Part shown: positions 1 to 9,054 of the stretch, piece by piece | How positions within the stretch are numbered: position 1 is the stretch's first letter | Layout of the letters: each line of letters opens with the position of its first letter | NCBI GenBank assembly: GCA_947498785.1 | Contig: CANMLS010000012.1 | Span: forward strand, 60,517 to 124,516 | Length of the DNA stretch: 64,000 bases | Origin: an uncultured Aquimarina sp. | GTDB lineage: Bacteria; Bacteroidota; Bacteroidia; Flavobacteriales; Flavobacteriaceae | Reading direction: 5' to 3' | Program-made: the position numbers and the translations under genes | The notes under the pieces: model-generated | What the model was told of the DNA's origin: nothing | Database searches by the model: none | What the model saw: only the letters and a program-made list of their open reading frames with translations

Positions 1-1068
1 TTTTAAAACTCCAGATTCATATTCGCTACTATTTACATCTTTATAGTTTTTATATTCTATAGACGTTACTCGACCATTTTCTGGATTAACAACTACCTTA
101 GAAGCAATTGTTTGAGGTAATAAATCTACCCTTCCTGTTCGTAGCGCTTTTGCGAGAGTTTTTCGAGCATCGTACTTTGCTTGTACAGGACAAATTGGAG
201 TACAATTATTATTCCCTTGACATCTTTCCCCTATCTCTGCCTGATGAGAACTCACTGCTGCAACAGGTCTATATACTTCACCATTATTATACTTCCTATA
301 TTCCACATTAGGAATCCCATTTCTACCCTGGGGAAAACTTCTAACTTTTAATTCTTTTTTATCCCCATCTAGTTCTAGCGTAGTTCCATTTATGTCTTTG
401 GCAACACATTTATCTAGATATGATGGCGGCATTTGATGCATTGGATATACATAATTATCCGCATACAAAGAAGTCTCTGAAAATTCTTTTGTAATAGGAT
501 CAAGATGTTTAAATTCTTGACTTTCAACATTACCAGACACACCTATTTCTTTCTCTGCCATTCGATAATAAGGTTGCAGTTCTCTATAAGTAATAGGCCA
601 ATCTAACCCCTTATCAAATAAGGTTCTCATTTTGAAATCTTCTGGCAACATTCTAGGAGTCTTTGCTTCCCAATGCATTGTAGTTCCTCCTACTACTCTA
701 CTATAAGAAGTATCTGTTACAAATGGCCCATTTTGCACCATATAATTATCTGTATTAGGATGTCCTAATCTAGCCTTCTGAACTTTCGGACTTCGTGGCA
801 TCGGTGCATTTGGATTACTCTTATACGGAGCATTGTTGTCTTTAGTAACAGCGGTATAAAAAGTGTTTAGTAATTTTTCGTAACCAGTAAGCGATAAATC
901 TTTTCCTGGTCCCGCTTCAACAATTAATACACTAAACCCTTCTTTGGCAATTTCGTTTGCAAGGATAGATCCACTTATACCTGACCCCACAATTACAACA
1001 TCATATACTTTTTGGGACGCAGTACTATGATCTATAGTATACGTGATTTTACTATGGTCATTACTCAT
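1..1068 (-). CDS. GMC family oxidoreductase, 3' end cut by window edge
   Basis: The first 356 codons of a flavin-dependent oxidoreductase of the glucose-methanol-choline family; the C-terminus lies beyond the left edge. Seen: an N-terminal FAD Rossmann motif (VVIVGSGISGS) followed by a glutamate at the end of the next strand (LIVEAG), the SRVVGGTTMHW segment typical of GMC enzymes, and CTPICPVQAKYDA, the small Cys-containing region of membrane-linked or bacterial sugar/gluconate-type GMC dehydrogenases. No signal peptide is visible in the first 20 residues. Family members oxidise sugar or alcohol hydroxyls. The gene is divergent from the glucoamylase gene across about 600 bases, so a shared role in sugar oxidation is plausible but inferred. 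The exact substrate cannot be told. Confidence 0.9.
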   Translation of the reverse strand, partial: MSNDHSKITYTIDHSTASQKVYDVVIVGSGISGSILANEIAKEGFSVLIVEAGPGKDLSLTGYEKLLNTFYTAVTKDNNAPYKSNPNAPMPRSPKVQKARLGHPNTDNYMVQNGPFVTDTSYSRVVGGTTMHWEAKTPRMLPEDFKMRTLFDKGLDWPITYRELQPYYRMAEKEIGVSGNVESQEFKHLDPITKEFSETSLYADNYVYPMHQMPPSYLDKCVAKDINGTTLELDGDKKELKVRSFPQGRNGIPNVEYRKYNNGEVYRPVAAVSSHQAEIGERCQGNNNCTPICPVQAKYDARKTLAKALRTGRVDLLPQTIASKVVVNPENGRVTSIEYKNYKDVNSSEYESGVLK

Positions 1069-1678
1069 TAGTTTTAGTTTTTAGAGTTTATAAAATTAAG
1101 TTTGATATAAAAACCTATGGGGTAAAGGCTATCTCGGTAATCGAAACAACCATATAAAGTTTTTAAAATGTTGTTTTTCAGTAAACTATGTATTCAAACA
1201 AGCTCCAATAGTTTACATATAAAATCAAATTATTGACTATAATAAATTACATATTAAAAGATAAGTAGTAAAAATCACTTTAAAACAAAAACAAGTTTAA
1301 AAAATTATCATTAAAAATTTCTTGTACGAAATGTTGTAAGTAAAATGAAAAAAAAAATTCAAAAAAAACCATTTTAGTACTACCTCTATCTAAATTTAAC
1401 CTTTTAGATCTGGAAAAAAAAATTACACTATCCCTTATTAGCTGATCAATATTCAAAAAAGAGAAAACGGGGAGATTTCCGACAAAATACAAAAATTATC
1501 TTTCTTTGAATTATTTTTAATTTTCTAGTATGTTAAATTAATGTTATGTTTTAATGTGGTCTTCTTAAAGTTGGATAATATGGCTAAATTAAGTGTTATT
1601 TAACTGTTTTTCTGTGTAATAGCATTTACATATCATATATATTTTTTGAATTAACCATTTATATATACTCTTAAACCT
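1069..1678. other. Divergent intergenic region, no gene seen
   Basis: About 610 very AT-rich bases between the divergent GMC oxidoreductase and glucoamylase genes. A 70-codon minus-strand frame at 1280-1492 has low-complexity Phe/Leu-rich content and no recognisable motif, so I do not call it. The region must hold both promoters, but no clean TTG-N19-20-TAnnTTTG pair was found. Confidence 0.5.
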
Positions 1679-3070
1679 ATGTTAGATATACCAACATTAG
1701 CTTTAGCTAACCTAAAAGAATGGACTGCTCTTAGAAAACCTATTGCAATCCAAAAAGTATTGGAGAATATATCTCCAGAAGATGGACGCCCAGGTGCAAT
1801 TTTAGCATCCCCATCCAGAAGTAACCCTAACTATTATTTTCATTGGGTTCGAGATGCAGCAAGAACAATTCGAACTTTAGTTGCATTACAATCACTGGAT
1901 ACTTATGAAACTTTTTTAGATTCAACAATCAAGCGATATGTTGAATTTTCAAAGATTAACCAAAACACACCAACCCCAAGCAATAGTTTGGGAGAACCAA
2001 AATTTTATGTTGATGGTACAGCGTATTTTAAACCTTGGGGTAGACCTCAAAATGATGGACCAGCAGAAAGAGCCATTGCTTTAATTAGATGGGCCAACTT
2101 ATTATTAGAAGATGGACGAAAGGATTATGTAACAGAAAACCTTTATGACGGAAAAGAACCTTCAGAAAGTGTTATAAAAGCAGATCTTGATTTTGTTGGA
2201 AATCACTGGCAAGATTCATGTTTTGATCTATGGGAAGAGGTCAACGGCACACACTTTTATACTAGAATGCAACAGAGGACTGCACTTCGTGAAGGAGCAG
2301 CTCTAGCAAAAGCTTTAAAGGATAATGGTGCTTCAACCTTTTATAATGAACAGGCAGAAAAAATTGAAGATGATATGGAACGTTTCTGGGATGCGCAAAA
2401 TAATCATTTAAAAACTACAATAGATTGGAAGGGTGGAGCAAATTATAAATATTCAAATTTGGATATTGCCATTATTTTAGGATCCTGTTATGGCTATTCT
2501 AAAGACTTTCCTTTTTATTCACCAAATCATGACAGGGTATTGGCTTCTGCATTTTCTATTCATAATGCCTTTCTTGATCTTTATCCTATTAACTCTATTA
2601 AAGAATTAGATGGTGAACCTATGGGTCCAGGTATCGGAAGATATTCTGAGGACATATATAACCCGAATGGAGGTAAAGCCAATCCTTGGTTCTTATGCAC
2701 TTTAGCAATGAGCAGTTTGTGTTACCAAGCTGCTAAATTATATGATAAGGATAAGACTATAAAAATAAACGACCAAAATATAGGATTTATTTCTTTAGCT
2801 ATCAATTCATCAGAAGAATCTACGAAATTAAAAGTTGGTGATATTATTAAATCTGGAAAAATTAAAAATAAAATCATATCAGGTTTAAATACTCTAGGCG
2901 ACACCTATTTACGAAGAGTACAATATCACGGTGCAGAGGATGGTTCCTTATCTGAACAATTTGATTTAAATACAGGATTCATGCTTAGTGCCAGAGATTT
3001 GACCTGGAGTTACATTTCATTAATTATCGCCATTGACCTTAGAGATAATACTCCTATTAATGATGATTAA
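1679..3070 (+). CDS. GH15 glucoamylase-type glycoside hydrolase, cytoplasmic
   Basis: Glucan 1,4-alpha-glucosidase of glycoside hydrolase family 15, which releases glucose from the non-reducing ends of alpha-glucans by inversion. Seen: the substrate-pocket segment NYYFHWVRDA (residues 51-60), the catalytic-acid segment CFDLWEEVNG (181-190, acid at E186 by analogy with fungal enzymes), and the catalytic-base segment GSLSEQFD with E426. Length 463 aa matches a lone (alpha/alpha)6 barrel without a starch-binding domain. There is no signal peptide, unlike secreted fungal enzymes, so an intracellular oligosaccharide substrate is likely. ATG at 1679 is the natural start. It heads a plus-strand cluster running to the decarboxylase, with a 257-base gap to the next gene. 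Confidence 0.92.
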   Translation: MLDIPTLALANLKEWTALRKPIAIQKVLENISPEDGRPGAILASPSRSNPNYYFHWVRDAARTIRTLVALQSLDTYETFLDSTIKRYVEFSKINQNTPTPSNSLGEPKFYVDGTAYFKPWGRPQNDGPAERAIALIRWANLLLEDGRKDYVTENLYDGKEPSESVIKADLDFVGNHWQDSCFDLWEEVNGTHFYTRMQQRTALREGAALAKALKDNGASTFYNEQAEKIEDDMERFWDAQNNHLKTTIDWKGGANYKYSNLDIAIILGSCYGYSKDFPFYSPNHDRVLASAFSIHNAFLDLYPINSIKELDGEPMGPGIGRYSEDIYNPNGGKANPWFLCTLAMSSLCYQAAKLYDKDKTIKINDQNIGFISLAINSSEESTKLKVGDIIKSGKIKNKIISGLNTLGDTYLRRVQYHGAEDGSLSEQFDLNTGFMLSARDLTWSYISLIIAIDLRDNTPINDD

Positions 3071-3327
3071 TCGTATTTAATTATTTATTCCGAATTTTAA
3101 ATTAAAGCTTTAACATGAAGTTGAAAAGATAAAATAACTTGATTTTAAAAAATTTACAACGCTGTTTGCTTGTAATTTAGAATTCGGATTTAATTCCACA
3201 TTGTGGAGTATAATTAAATGAGGTTTTCCTCTAAACTTTACCAAAAGTAATTTTTCAACTTTCTGTTACATGGATATGTCAGACATAGTTAGTTGATGAA
3301 ACTCTTATCTACATTTAATCATACAAA

Positions 3328-4353
3328 ATGGAAAAAAAATCAAAAAATCGAGAAATCTATTTTAGTTTCTTTATGTTTACAGCAGACTTAAGACCACACG
3401 ACACCAATTATACGAAAATACTTATCAACCATCTTGAAGCCCTTACAAAAATGGGGTATACTGGTTTTGATATGCATATCGCTTCTCCTACAGGTAAGAT
3501 TGATTATAATCTTGAAATTGAAAACTACAAATGTTTAAAAGAAGCTTTTAATAACGCTGGCTTCGCAGCTAGTAAATTCAACACAAATGTAGGAACAACA
3601 AAGACATTCGACCCTACTTCTCCTTATAAAGAGCAGCGCGAACAAGCATTAGCTTATCTTAAATCTCGTGTAGACATTACATCTATTCTTGGAGGAAAAG
3701 ACGCTATTATGTCTGGACCTTTTCTTTATCCTTATGGTATATTTCCTATTACAGATGATGGAGAGGCATTGTGGAGCGATGCTTTACAAGATTGGATGAA
3801 ACCACGTTATAAAGATGCTATTTCTATTTTTCAAGAATTAGTGGACTATGCTGTTCAAAAAGAAGTCATTCTTGCTATTGAGCCAATTAAGAATTGGGAA
3901 TCTCCTCCACCTAATATGGTTTCTGAAGTATTGGATTTTTGCGATACTATCGATGAGTCATCTCCATGTGGAGTAGCTTTAGATACCGCACAATGCGTAT
4001 TAGAAAGTCAAGGTCCTTCTGTATTTAAAAACAATATCGCTAGAGCTGTAAATAAAAATAGATTATACTATATCCATATTTCTGCACCAGATCGCGGACG
4101 GATACATGATAGTTGGATTCCATGGGATTTTATGCTGGGAGAAATTGAACCTGTTTATGATGGACCTTATTTAATTGAAGTCTTTAATGCAATTCCACCT
4201 TTCGAAAGCTCGATGAGAATGACTCGTAGACGCTTCTGGCGCCCGAATGAAGATCCATCGTCTCATTATCCCAGTGCCTATGACATAGCAGAATCAGCAA
4301 TAAAAGAATTGCAAGAGCAACTTGAAAAATTAAATTATTCAACCGTATATTAA
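3328..4353 (+). CDS. Sugar phosphate isomerase/epimerase (AP-endonuclease-2 TIM barrel)
   Basis: A 341-aa xylose-isomerase-like TIM-barrel protein. The probable metal ligands of this fold are visible in order: E185 in AIEPIKNWE, D219 in GVALDTAQ, H250 in YYIHISAPDRG and E284 in YLIEVFNA. Relatives isomerise or epimerise keto-sugars or sugar acids such as D-psicose/tagatose or inosose; the exact substrate is not readable. Only one base separates its stop from the next ATG, so it is co-translated with the metallo-beta-lactamase-fold gene. With the GMC oxidoreductase and glucoamylase nearby it probably acts on an oxidised or released sugar (inference). No signal peptide, so cytoplasmic. Confidence 0.85.
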   Translation: MEKKSKNREIYFSFFMFTADLRPHDTNYTKILINHLEALTKMGYTGFDMHIASPTGKIDYNLEIENYKCLKEAFNNAGFAASKFNTNVGTTKTFDPTSPYKEQREQALAYLKSRVDITSILGGKDAIMSGPFLYPYGIFPITDDGEALWSDALQDWMKPRYKDAISIFQELVDYAVQKEVILAIEPIKNWESPPPNMVSEVLDFCDTIDESSPCGVALDTAQCVLESQGPSVFKNNIARAVNKNRLYYIHISAPDRGRIHDSWIPWDFMLGEIEPVYDGPYLIEVFNAIPPFESSMRMTRRRFWRPNEDPSSHYPSAYDIAESAIKELQEQLEKLNYSTVY

Positions 4354-4354
4354 G

Positions 4355-5176
4355 ATGACAGAGCCTATAAAAATTATTGTAAAATCATCAGGTGATATCA
4401 AAATTCATACTTTTATTTCATCTTATGAGGATAATAACATCGCCAATGCTACGCATATCATCGAAAGTAAAAATATACTTGTTATTATAGATGGACAATT
4501 TCTTACTCCTTTTGCAAAAGAATTTAGAGCCTATGCTGACAGCATTAATAAACCTATAGATAGACTTTATATTTCTCATAGACATCCTGATCATTGGTTT
4601 GGAGTGTGCGATGCATTTGATGATGTAGCTTTATATACATTATCTGAAACACTAAATTTCATCCAAGAGCATGGAGAAGAGTCCAGAAAAGATCATATCC
4701 CAAAATTAGGAGCTGATCTTGTACCAAAAAAAGTAGTAGTTCCGGAAAATATAGTAATGCCTGGTGTAGAAATAATTGATGGAGTAACTTATGTTTTTGA
4801 TAGAATCGTAGATACAGAAATAGATTATCTACTCACCATTAAACTTCCTGAATTAAAAACTTACATAGTTCAAGATTTAATCTACAGCGGGACACACCTT
4901 TACTTAACCAAAGATATGGATCATTGGATTCAAGTCTTGAGTGAAATGCTAGTTTCTGATTATGATCTATTCTTGGCAGGACACGGTTTACCCGCAGATA
5001 AGAATGAAGTAGTCGAAAACGTCAAATATCTTACGGCAGCTAAAAAAGCAATTTCTCAGGGGAAAAAAAATGATACTTTCAAAGACTTCATGCTTACAAG
5101 ATTTCCCAGTAGAGAATGCCCTGGGATATTTGATATATACATTCCTCGCTTATTTGACGGAGCAAGTCCTTTCTAA
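4355..5176 (+). CDS. Metallo-beta-lactamase-fold hydrolase
   Basis: A 273-aa protein of the metallo-beta-lactamase superfamily. Seen: the dinuclear zinc motif SHRHPDHW (H75, H77, D79, H80), a later metal aspartate probably in VQDLIYSG, and the C-terminal histidine in LAGHGLPAD. The superfamily includes lactonases, thioesterases and glyoxalases. In this setting a lactonase acting on a sugar lactone made by the GMC oxidoreductase is attractive, but this is inference. No signal peptide. Start is ATG one base after the upstream stop, implying translational coupling; the decarboxylase follows 41 bases downstream. Confidence 0.85.
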   Translation: MTEPIKIIVKSSGDIKIHTFISSYEDNNIANATHIIESKNILVIIDGQFLTPFAKEFRAYADSINKPIDRLYISHRHPDHWFGVCDAFDDVALYTLSETLNFIQEHGEESRKDHIPKLGADLVPKKVVVPENIVMPGVEIIDGVTYVFDRIVDTEIDYLLTIKLPELKTYIVQDLIYSGTHLYLTKDMDHWIQVLSEMLVSDYDLFLAGHGLPADKNEVVENVKYLTAAKKAISQGKKNDTFKDFMLTRFPSRECPGIFDIYIPRLFDGASPF

Positions 5177-5217
5177 CACAAATAAATTCTAAAAAACATA
5201 TCTTAAAACTATAAATC

Positions 5218-6984
5218 ATGGAAACAAAATATTCAGTAGGTCAATATCTTGTTGATAGACTTACACAATTAGGTTTGAGTCATTTATTTTCCATTGCTGG
5301 CGATTATACCATACAATGGGTAAATAACTTTGTAGAACCTAGTTCAATTGAAGTAATTGAAGAAGTAAATGAGTTAAATGCTACTTTTGCCGCCGATGGA
5401 TATTCTAGAGTTGCAGGATTAAGTGCAACCTGTTTTACTTATTCTGCAGGTACATTAAGCGCCGTAAATGCAATTGCAGGAGCTTATGTAGAGCGGGTAC
5501 CCATAATTTTAATTAATGGTTCTCCGAATATAAATCAACGATTAACTTTTGAACAAACAGGTTTTACGGCTCACCATCTTATTAAAGGTAATACTGATCT
5601 TAAGGTTTATGAAAATATTACAGTTGCTGCTGTTAAAATTGATAATCCTGATTTGGCACCAATGCTTATTGACTACGCGTTAACCAAATGTATTTCTGAA
5701 AAACGCCCTGTTTATATTGAACTTCTTGATGATATGGTTTACAAAGAGTGTGCAACTCCACAAGGAGAGCTTAAACCTGCTAAAACGTATTCTGACGAAA
5801 ACAACTTAGCACAAGCCATAAAAACAATTCAAGAAAGGTTAGAAAGTGCTACAAATCCAATGATTTGGGTTGGTCCAGAGGTAGATCGTTTTGATTTAAA
5901 CGAAAAAGCACAAGAATTAATTCAAAACCTTAACATTCCTTTTGTTACCGAACTTTTAAGTAAAGCTATTCTATCTGAAAATAGCCATCTTTTTGCTGGT
6001 GTATATGATGGACAAGCATCTTCTCCTGCAACACAAGTATTAGTTGAGAAATCTGATTTTGTTCTTGCTTTAGGTGTATGGTTAACAGATATAAACTCAT
6101 TAGGTGAAGGTGTTGATTATGATAAAACAGCACTGATTTCATTCGACACGTTAAAACTTGGAACTATCTTTATACCTCAAATAGGATTAGCAGATTTTAT
6201 CAATGGTATCATAGCAACAGAAATATCATGCAAGTCACAAGCTGTTGAAATGAAAACGCTAGCCACAGCTGGTGTAGACGCATCTGATGAAATTTCTTAC
6301 CAAGGATCTCATGAAATCCATAAGGAACAATATGCTTCTGGCCAATCATTTGTTGAAACAGCACAGGTTGATGAACTCCCTAATATAGATTTGTCTGATG
6401 AAATAACATATCAAGGGTTTTATGATTTTATACAAACACAGCAATATGTTACCAATAAAACGCTTGTAGGTAGCGATGCTAGTCTAAATTACTTTGGGAA
6501 TATTTTATTAAAAGTAGGCGCTCCAAAAGGATTTGTTTCTCAATCATTCTATTCTGCAATAGGTTATATTGCTCCAGCAGCTACAGGAATGTCTCTTGCC
6601 AAAGAAGATGACCAAAGAGTAATAGTTTTTACTGGCGATGGTGGATTCCAAATGTGTGCACAATGCCTTTCTACACAAACCCGTTTTGGATTAAATCCAA
6701 TTATTTTTATTATGGATAATGGCGTATATGGTGTAGAACAATGGTTATATGACGCCTCTATTTTTACCACAGACAAACCATTCTTTGATTCATGTAAGTT
6801 ACACCGGTGGAATTATAGTGAACTTTCAAAAGTATTTGGCTGTAAAGGATGGAAAACAAACACCTATAGAGAGTTAAAACAAGCAGTTGAAGAAGCCTTA
6901 GAAAATACAGACAGCCCATCTATTATTCAAGTAATTATTCCTGAAAAGTCTATTCCAGATAATGCTAAATGGAAAAAAAACTAA
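5218..6984 (+). CDS. Thiamine-diphosphate-dependent 2-oxoacid decarboxylase (pyruvate/indolepyruvate decarboxylase family)
   Basis: A 588-aa enzyme of the PDC/IPDC family, which decarboxylates 2-oxoacids to aldehydes with ThDP and Mg2+. Seen: the N-terminal pyrimidine-binding domain with the cofactor-activating Glu in NELNATFAADGY (E52), the catalytic His pair H119-H120 (TAHHL), and the C-terminal diphosphate motif beginning GDGGF (473-475) and ending near DNGVYG. It is about 20-40 residues longer than typical PDCs. The extra length lies between the middle and C-terminal domains, where SDEISYQG (356-363) and SDEITYQG (393-400) repeat. It is the last gene of the plus-strand cluster and ends before a strong palindromic terminator. 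Pyruvate, phenylpyruvate or a sugar-derived 2-oxoacid are all possible substrates. Confidence 0.88.
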   Translation: METKYSVGQYLVDRLTQLGLSHLFSIAGDYTIQWVNNFVEPSSIEVIEEVNELNATFAADGYSRVAGLSATCFTYSAGTLSAVNAIAGAYVERVPIILINGSPNINQRLTFEQTGFTAHHLIKGNTDLKVYENITVAAVKIDNPDLAPMLIDYALTKCISEKRPVYIELLDDMVYKECATPQGELKPAKTYSDENNLAQAIKTIQERLESATNPMIWVGPEVDRFDLNEKAQELIQNLNIPFVTELLSKAILSENSHLFAGVYDGQASSPATQVLVEKSDFVLALGVWLTDINSLGEGVDYDKTALISFDTLKLGTIFIPQIGLADFINGIIATEISCKSQAVEMKTLATAGVDASDEISYQGSHEIHKEQYASGQSFVETAQVDELPNIDLSDEITYQGFYDFIQTQQYVTNKTLVGSDASLNYFGNILLKVGAPKGFVSQSFYSAIGYIAPAATGMSLAKEDDQRVIVFTGDGGFQMCAQCLSTQTRFGLNPIIFIMDNGVYGVEQWLYDASIFTTDKPFFDSCKLHRWNYSELSKVFGCKGWKTNTYRELKQAVEEALENTDSPSIIQVIIPEKSIPDNAKWKKN

Positions 6985-7037
6985 CATACCCTATATAAGA
7001 ATTAGCATAAAGCGGGTTAAATTTTATTCACAACAAA

Positions 7038-7067
7038 AAATCCAGAGAAGCTAGCTTCTCTGGATTT
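7038..7067. terminator. Bidirectional terminator between convergent genes
   Basis: A perfect 30-base palindrome centred on GCTAGC with A-rich and T-rich flanks, lying between the decarboxylase gene and the convergent DUF6175 operon. It can fold on either strand. Confidence 0.8.
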
Positions 7068-7123
7068 AGTTATTATTTAAAAATTGTCAACCTATTTTTA
7101 GGACGACTTAGATTTTTATCATC

Positions 7124-8065
7124 TTAATACCAATCTCTCACATTATATGTTACATTCTGAGGTTGATTTTTACCATATGCAACTCCAACATCTCTAGCTG
7201 CTTTAATATATGTTTTCTTAAGATCTAATACCTTTAACTTATAGTTCCAGTCCCTATCACTTAAATCCTTAACTCTTGCTGTAATCTTTGCATATAAAGA
7301 TTTTACCGTACCATAACAAGCTCCTTGAGGCTCAATTGTTGATAAAATACCTCCAGCTTCATTTGCTGCGTTTATATCTTGATTTGCAGCCCAGATAGCT
7401 GACGCCTCAGCAAGTTTTTGTTTACAATCTCTATCAATGCTCTTTTGATAAAGAACCTTGATTTTTGATTTTACCTTATTAAAACATGTGCTCGCTTCTG
7501 GAACATTAGTTAATATAACCAAAGCTTCATCAAATTCATTTTGAGCCTCTAAAGCTGCAGCCTTTTTAAGAATGTTAGAACAGTTAGTATTATAATACTC
7601 TATGATCTTTTCTTTCCCTTTTTCAACAAATTCAAGGATTTCAGGATTCTTTGGGGATAATCTTTTTATTGCAGAAATATATGCTTTAGTTTCATTATTA
7701 CCAACTCCTTTTAATTCGATAGATTGGCTAGCAAATAAGGTTCCAGATACACCATCACCAATATATAGTGTTACATTTAAATTTAATGCTGTTTTTGGCG
7801 GAGCCGTAGCTGTTATATCTTTACTTAACACACTAACGTTTGGCGCCAATATAAATCTTGAGTTATACGGATTTTCACTAATTCCATTTTTAGTAATAAT
7901 CTGTGCTAATCTATTCAACAGCATTTTCTTGGCAGAAGCAGGGATTCCTTCTACTTGTTCAGGTACATATGCTGCTAATGAGATACCATTATTGTTACTT
8001 TTTTCTTGTGCTACCAATGAGGTTGCAACAAAAAACAACATTATATATAATATTTTTTTCATCAT
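7124..8065 (-). CDS. Exported protein of unknown function, last gene of DUF6175 operon
   Basis: A 313-aa protein with an N-terminal signal peptide ending near SLVAQ. The first half (residues 30-150) looks like a domain built on conserved alpha/beta segments (SRFILAPNVSVL, LNVTLYIGDG). The second half (160-300) is helical and Cys-containing (NTNCSNI, ASTCFNK, DRDCKQK, GACYGT), with a spacing reminiscent of helical repeats. I do not recognise a catalytic motif. It begins 8 bases after the DUF6175 gene and is the fourth gene of a tight minus-strand operon of exported proteins, so it probably works in the periplasm or at the outer membrane with them. Confidence 0.75.
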   Translation of the reverse strand: MMKKILYIMLFFVATSLVAQEKSNNNGISLAAYVPEQVEGIPASAKKMLLNRLAQIITKNGISENPYNSRFILAPNVSVLSKDITATAPPKTALNLNVTLYIGDGVSGTLFASQSIELKGVGNNETKAYISAIKRLSPKNPEILEFVEKGKEKIIEYYNTNCSNILKKAAALEAQNEFDEALVILTNVPEASTCFNKVKSKIKVLYQKSIDRDCKQKLAEASAIWAANQDINAANEAGGILSTIEPQGACYGTVKSLYAKITARVKDLSDRDWNYKLKVLDLKKTYIKAARDVGVAYGKNQPQNVTYNVRDWY

Positions 8066-8073
8066 TTTTTATT

Positions 8074-9033
8074 TTATTTTCCTCCTAATATGATTGTTGC
8101 TCTACCTAAACCTTTCATAACAAGCTTGTTTGGAATAGCATATGGTTCATTTTTTAGCTTTTTGCTAAGTCCTTTTACAAACCTTCTTGCATCTATCGCT
8201 CTTCCTTTATCATTAAAAAGAGGAATCCTTACTTGTTCAAACAAAGCCATGTCTGCCGTCATATCTGTAGTATTAAACCTACCTTTAACTGCATTATCAG
8301 CTAACCAATCTTCGATAATAACCCCAAGTTCTTCATCATCATCACCATATTCTGATTCTAGATCACCATCCCAATCATCCCATTTCTGAACTCTTACAAT
8401 AATTTCTCGTCCGTTTTCAAACATATCGTCAAAATGAGTTTGTAAAGAACTAGTAAAATTATCCATATGTGACAGTACCGCTTCAGATAGTAATACTGGT
8501 ACTTCTGCAGAGAAAGATGGAGCTCCTGTACCCGTTGCTGTTGCTATTTGTTTATCTGTATACGCGTCTAATCCCTGGAGATTAAAATTGATTGATTTTT
8601 TAGGACCTGTTTTATTAATAGTCCAGGTTAATTGCATAATAATATCTGCTTTTGCAACTTTTTTAAGTGCATCAATTGGACTTTCACTCACACCACTTCC
8701 TGTATCCTTTGAAGAACGCATATTATCTTCGGCAGCATTAGACTCTAAGGTTTTTATAGCAGATTCCATATTTTTAAGAGGAAACCCTCTTTCTGCCATC
8801 ATTCCGTTTATTTGGCTGATTACCTGCAATACCTCAGCATTTTCTTGAAATGCTCTTTTGTAATCAGGAACATTTACAATTATCCCTTGATTGTTAAAAC
8901 CTAACATGTATCCATTTTGATTACACCAAACATCACTAGGAACAACCATAATAGTAGGCTTTTTTGCTTGACCAAAACCAAATGATATGGTCAGCATCAA
9001 AACCCCAACGAGTGCTATAATATTTTTTTTCAT
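8074..9033 (-). CDS. DUF6175-like exported protein
   Basis: A 319-aa protein with a signal peptide (hydrophobic run, cleavage near FGFGQ). After it comes KKPTIMVVPSDVWCNQNGY, which I recognise as the start of the DUF6175 family of Bacteroidota, function unknown. Residues 120-200 contain a beta-rich stretch (ADIIMQLTWTINKTG) resembling the nucleating core of small curli/LPP20-like secretion-accessory proteins, an inferred likeness only. An acidic segment follows (DWDGDLESEYGDDDEE). Gaps of 8 and 21 bases to its neighbours indicate one transcript. I assign no biochemical activity. Confidence 0.78.
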   Translation of the reverse strand: MKKNIIALVGVLMLTISFGFGQAKKPTIMVVPSDVWCNQNGYMLGFNNQGIIVNVPDYKRAFQENAEVLQVISQINGMMAERGFPLKNMESAIKTLESNAAEDNMRSSKDTGSGVSESPIDALKKVAKADIIMQLTWTINKTGPKKSINFNLQGLDAYTDKQIATATGTGAPSFSAEVPVLLSEAVLSHMDNFTSSLQTHFDDMFENGREIIVRVQKWDDWDGDLESEYGDDDEELGVIIEDWLADNAVKGRFNTTDMTADMALFEQVRIPLFNDKGRAIDARRFVKGLSKKLKNEPYAIPNKLVMKGLGRATIILGGK

Positions 9034-9054
9034 TAATCTTTTTGTTTTTATTAT

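Noticed and set aside
1280..1492. 70-codon minus-strand frame
   Set aside because: Low-complexity Phe/Leu-rich translation of AT-rich DNA in the divergent promoter region.
7602..8093. 163-codon plus-strand frame
   Set aside because: Antisense to a gene of the DUF6175 operon, with Phe/Leu-rich shadow composition.
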